Source of the DNA: DATDCY01 sp031406795 [NCBI: Candidatus Rokuibacteriota bacterium]
GTDB lineage: Bacteria > JAUVQV01
DNA length: 8,182 nucleotides
Direction of reading: 5' to 3'
Assembly (NCBI GenBank): GCA_031406795.1
Contig: JANOHV010000167.1
Span: forward strand, 1 to 8,182
Shown here: positions 5,302 through 8,182 of the stretch, piece by piece
How positions within the stretch are numbered: the first letter of the stretch is position 1
How the letters are laid out: each line of letters begins with the position of its first letter
Position numbers and translations under genes: made by a program
Notes under the pieces: model-generated
Seen by the model: the letters and a program-made list of their open reading frames with translations, nothing else
Database searches by the model: none
What the model was told of the DNA's origin: nothing

Positions 5302-8121
5302 TCAGAACGGATACCCGATCGTCAGGTGCCAGCGGGAGGGCGCCTCCCCGGGCGCGCGATTGAGCTTGTGGCCCCAATCGAGCCGGATCGGCCCGACGAG
5401 CGTCTCGTAGCGCAGCCCGGTCCCGACCGAGGTCTTGATCCCCGAGGGGGGTTGCCCGACCTGGTCGGACCAGAGCTCCCCGGCGTCGAAGAAGAGCACC
5501 CCGCGTAGCTTGCGGTACAGCTTGAAGCGCACCTCGAGGTTCCCCTGGGCGAACACGTTGCCGCCGAGCGGGTTGCCGGCGTCGTCTTTCGCGCCGATGC
5601 TCTTGAAGCCGTAGCCGCGCACGCTGCGGTCCCCGCCGAGAAAGAAACGCTCCGAAAGCGGCAGATCGCCCCCGCCGAGCAGCAGCTGGGTGAATCCGCC
5701 GCGCAGACCGAGCGCGATCTCGGCGCCGGACCCGAGCGGCAGGTACCATGAGGTTTCGAGCTGATACTTGGTGAACGAGATATCGCCGCCGAGAAACGGC
5801 CGCGCGAACTCGACGCTCGCGAGCTGGAAGGAGCCGCGCCGCGGCGCGATCGGATTGTCGCGCCGGTCGTAATCGAGCCCCAGGATCAGGCTGCCGATGT
5901 TGAAACTCTCCAGGGTCCCGAGCTCGGCCGTGAGGTCCGGTACCACGTTGGAGTAGTCCACGAACTCGTAGCGGTAGCGCAGGTTGAGCAGCAACCGCGG
6001 GGTCAACTCCCGGTTGACGCCGAGCGCCAGCCCCTGGCGCCGCAGCTGGTACCCGGGTTCCTCCCGGCGCTCCAGATAGAGGTCGGCCTGCCCCTTGAGA
6101 TCGAAGTCGAGAAGCCACGGTTCCTGGTAGAACAGGTCGTGGCGATCGCCGATCTCGCTCAGCTTGGTCTTCCAGCGCAGACTCCGCCCCGTGCCGAAAA
6201 GATTCTGTTCGCCGGCTTCGACGAACCCGCGGAAGCGCTCGTCGCTGGCGTAGCCGAGGCCGAGGCCGACGAAGCCGGTCGGCCGCTCGCGAACGGCGAG
6301 GACCAGGTCCTGCGGTCCCTCGGGCAAGACCGGCTCCGGCAGGAGGTAGCGCACTTCCCGGAAGAAACCCAGCTCATAGATCGCATTCTTGCCCTTCACC
6401 AGGGCCTCCGGGTTGAGCGGCTTCCCGGCCGCCAGCGGCAGCTCGCGCAGGATGACGCGCCGCGCGGTCCGACCGTTGCCCGTGACGGCGACGCTGCCGA
6501 GACGCTGCAGCCCGCCCTGCACCACCGTGAACCGCAGATCGACGTTTGCGCGACCCTCGCCGAAATCCGGGCGCACCGTCACGGCGCACTTCGGGTACCC
6601 GGCCCGCGCGAAGGCGGCCCGCACCCGTTCCGCGGCGGGCTGGAGTTGCGCCGCGCGGTAGGGGGCGCCTTCACGCAGACCGACGACCGCCTCGAGCCGC
6701 GCCTTCGACAACGCGACCGCGCCGGCGAAGGAAATCGAGCGCAGCAACGAGCGGGGCCCCTCGCGAACGGTGAAGATCACCACGGCGCCCGCGGGCCCGG
6801 CCTCCGGCCAGACCTCCGCCGGCGGCACCTCAACCCGCGTGAAGCCGGCGTCGCGGTACCAGGACAGAATCCGGCGCCGGTCACCTTCGAGCTCGGGGGC
6901 CTGCAGCAGCCGCAGATCCTCGCCGAGGGAGGCGCGCGTGCCCAGCCGCTGGCGCACCCAGCTCTCGCTGAACTGCGTGAACCCGACCAGCCGCACCTCC
7001 GCCACCGCCACCGGCCGGTTCTCGCGCACCGTGTAGACGACCTGCCCGGTATCGTAGTCCGCCTTGGCGTCGACCTCGACCAGGTAGTAGCCCCGCTCCT
7101 GGTAGAAGGCGAGAATCCGTTCGCGCCCCGCGGCGACCTCCTCCTCGTCGAAGAAGCCCGACCGCTGGAACGTCAGCAGCGGCCGCAGGTCGCGCTCGTC
7201 GAATTCCTTGTTGCCGCGGAAGACCGCCTCGAACCGGCGCCCCTCGTCGATCTCGAGCGTGATCGTCACGAACCGGTAACCCCCGCGCCAGAACGAGAGC
7301 AGGCCCTTGATCGGGTTGGTCAGGACCGCCAGCAGCGCGAGCGACCCCTCGCCCGCCACGACCTGCGAGCCGATCCGCACATCGAGGTAGCCGCGCCGCT
7401 GGTAGAAATCCCGCAGATTTTCGAGCCCGCGCTGGAGATCGGCGCCGCGGAAGAACGTGTAGCGGCTCATCCCGAGCGCCCCGAGGATTTCGTCGGCGCT
7501 CAGGCCGCGGTTGCCGTGCAGGAGCACCTGCCGCACCACCCGGGGCCGCCCCTCGTCGATGCGGTAGGTCACCCGCACCTCGCCGGCCTCGCGGGCGACC
7601 TCCTCGACGACCGTCGTGCCCTCGTACCCCTGCTCCTCGTAATGACGGAGCATCCGCTCGATGTCCCCGCGCACGATCGCCTCGCTGAACGGCTCGGCGG
7701 CGCGCAGCCGCAGCAGCCCGGCCAGGTCGCGCTCGAGCACGAGGAAGTTCCCTTTGACGCGTACCTCCCGGACCAGCAGGTGCGGCCGCAGCGTGAAACT
7801 CACCGTCGCGCCGTCCGGACCGTCGATCAGCCGGGCCTCGGCCTCGGCGAAGAGGCCGGTCGTGCGCAGCAGGCGCAGGTTGCGCTCGAGCAGCTCCGGC
7901 GTCAGCGGATCGCCCGCCCGGACCGCGACGAGATCGGCGTAGCGGTACGATCCGATCCGGTCCTCGGGCGCGAAGACAACCGCGGCGACTCGTGGGGGAT
8001 CGGCCGCGAAGCCCGGCGCCGCAGCGGCAAGCAGCGCCGCAACCAGCGCGGCAAGACAACCTGACAGCACGCGTGCGCAAGCGGGGAGTCGGGAGTCACG
8101 GGAACAGAGCAGGCTGCTCAA
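5302..8121 (-). CDS. Omp85/BamA-superfamily outer-membrane assembly factor with about seven POTRA domains
   Basis: Omp85 proteins use periplasmic POTRA domains and a 16-strand barrel to insert or export proteins at the outer membrane. Counting from TTG 8121 (939 residues), a hydrophobic signal segment ends near FAA (38-40). I then read seven POTRA-like units by eye: about 44-113, 114-191, 192-294, 295-369, 370-455, 456-537 and 537-614. Several carry the recurring YxxxGY/GF pattern (HYEEQGY, FYQRRGY, FYQERGY, WYRDAGF). The barrel (615-939) has the loop-6 VRGY motif (834-837) after FFLGGDRS, a GPIRLDWG strand, and a terminal Phe. BamA usually has five POTRAs and TamA three. The start is uncertain: TTG 8121 lies in a repeat, GTG 8070 leaves a signal peptide without basic residues, neither has a clear ribosome site, and the frame is open to the window edge. 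No tamB neighbour is visible, so BamA, TamA-like or a separate paralogue all remain possible. Confidence 0.9.
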   Translation of the reverse strand: MSSLLCSRDSRLPACARVLSGCLAALVAALLAAAAPGFAADPPRVAAVVFAPEDRIGSYRYADLVAVRAGDPLTPELLERNLRLLRTTGLFAEAEARLIDGPDGATVSFTLRPHLLVREVRVKGNFLVLERDLAGLLRLRAAEPFSEAIVRGDIERMLRHYEEQGYEGTTVVEEVAREAGEVRVTYRIDEGRPRVVRQVLLHGNRGLSADEILGALGMSRYTFFRGADLQRGLENLRDFYQRRGYLDVRIGSQVVAGEGSLALLAVLTNPIKGLLSFWRGGYRFVTITLEIDEGRRFEAVFRGNKEFDERDLRPLLTFQRSGFFDEEEVAAGRERILAFYQERGYYLVEVDAKADYDTGQVVYTVRENRPVAVAEVRLVGFTQFSESWVRQRLGTRASLGEDLRLLQAPELEGDRRRILSWYRDAGFTRVEVPPAEVWPEAGPAGAVVIFTVREGPRSLLRSISFAGAVALSKARLEAVVGLREGAPYRAAQLQPAAERVRAAFARAGYPKCAVTVRPDFGEGRANVDLRFTVVQGGLQRLGSVAVTGNGRTARRVILRELPLAAGKPLNPEALVKGKNAIYELGFFREVRYLLPEPVLPEGPQDLVLAVRERPTGFVGLGLGYASDERFRGFVEAGEQNLFGTGRSLRWKTKLSEIGDRHDLFYQEPWLLDFDLKGQADLYLERREEPGYQLRRQGLALGVNRELTPRLLLNLRYRYEFVDYSNVVPDLTAELGTLESFNIGSLILGLDYDRRDNPIAPRRGSFQLASVEFARPFLGGDISFTKYQLETSWYLPLGSGAEIALGLRGGFTQLLLGGGDLPLSERFFLGGDRSVRGYGFKSIGAKDDAGNPLGGNVFAQGNLEVRFKLYRKLRGVLFFDAGELWSDQVGQPPSGIKTSVGTGLRYETLVGPIRLDWGHKLNRAPGEAPSRWHLTIGYPF

Positions 8122-8155
8122 AAGGGCCCAGATGCAAGACGCGCGACGAGGGAAA
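8112..8155. repeat. Partial copy of the palindromic intergenic element
   Basis: The stretch 8116-8142 matches the left arm of the element at 5180-5206 at 22 of 27 positions, with transitions only. It also shares the AAAAGGGCCCA block with the other arm of that element. After 8142 the sequence diverges from the first copy (GCGACGAGGG), as expected for a variable interior. The second arm is not in the window. The copy covers the first four codons of the longest reading of the Omp85 gene, which makes that start less certain. Confidence 0.6.
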
Positions 8156-8162
8156 TCCGGGC

Positions 8163-8182
8163 GGGGGGGGGGGACCCCCCCC
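8163..8182. other. G11-A-C8 homopolymer end, probable assembly or sequencing artefact
   Basis: The last 20 bases are eleven G, one A and eight C. Nothing comparable occurs elsewhere in the window. The run directly follows a repeat, where assemblies often break. A real G-tract hairpin cannot be excluded, but an artefactual contig end is more likely. Confidence 0.5.

Noticed and set aside
6139-8064. 641-codon plus-strand open frame
   Set aside because: It is antisense to the Omp85 gene, whose POTRA and barrel motifs are clear; the plus-strand product has no recognisable domain and a shadow-like composition.

Overview
The window comes from a high-GC Gram-negative (diderm) bacterium. LolA and an Omp85/BamA-superfamily barrel require an outer membrane. 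RecA is of ordinary proteobacterial type. From memory, the order pgpA-cinA-recA with a LolA gene nearby resembles Desulfuromonadales/Geobacter-like or related 'deltaproteobacterial' or NC10-type genomes. This placement is an inference from gene order and protein style, not from a search. All convincing genes lie on the minus strand, so transcription runs from high to low coordinates. The long plus-strand open frames are antisense shadows created by GC-rich codon use.

In transcription order (right to left): (1) A contig-edge-like stretch and a partial copy of a dispersed repeat (8112-8182). (2) A large Omp85-family outer-membrane protein with about seven POTRA domains (5302-8121). (3) A palindromic intergenic element of about 115 bp (5178-5292), whose arms match the partial copy at the right edge. 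(4) A promoter, then lolA (4422-5093) and, 27 bp later, a REC-GAF-GGDEF response regulator/diguanylate cyclase (2898-4394). (5) A second promoter overlapping the cyclase stop codon, then a 93-residue protein with duplicated cysteine motifs and a very acidic tail (2510-2791). (6) A third promoter, then pgpA (1854-2339) and stand-alone cinA C-terminal domain/pncC (1360-1857), joined by an ATGA stop-start overlap. (7) A recA gene (125-1183) with its own promoter carrying an exact GTTC-N7-GTTC direct repeat, the form of the alphaproteobacterial LexA operator. (8) A possible further gene beginning at a GTGA overlap with the recA stop and running out of the window.

Functionally the window mixes envelope biogenesis (Omp85 assembly factor, LolA lipoprotein carrier, PgpA for phosphatidylglycerol synthesis), c-di-GMP signalling, NAD salvage (NMN amidase) and DNA repair (RecA). 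Most of this is core housekeeping. The less ordinary items are the cysteine/acid-tail protein, the seven-POTRA Omp85 protein, the palindromic repeat flanking it, and the alpha-type SOS operator in a genome whose gene order does not look alphaproteobacterial. I see no insertion sequence, CRISPR array, tRNA or rRNA, and no intergenic gap longer than about 180 bp.
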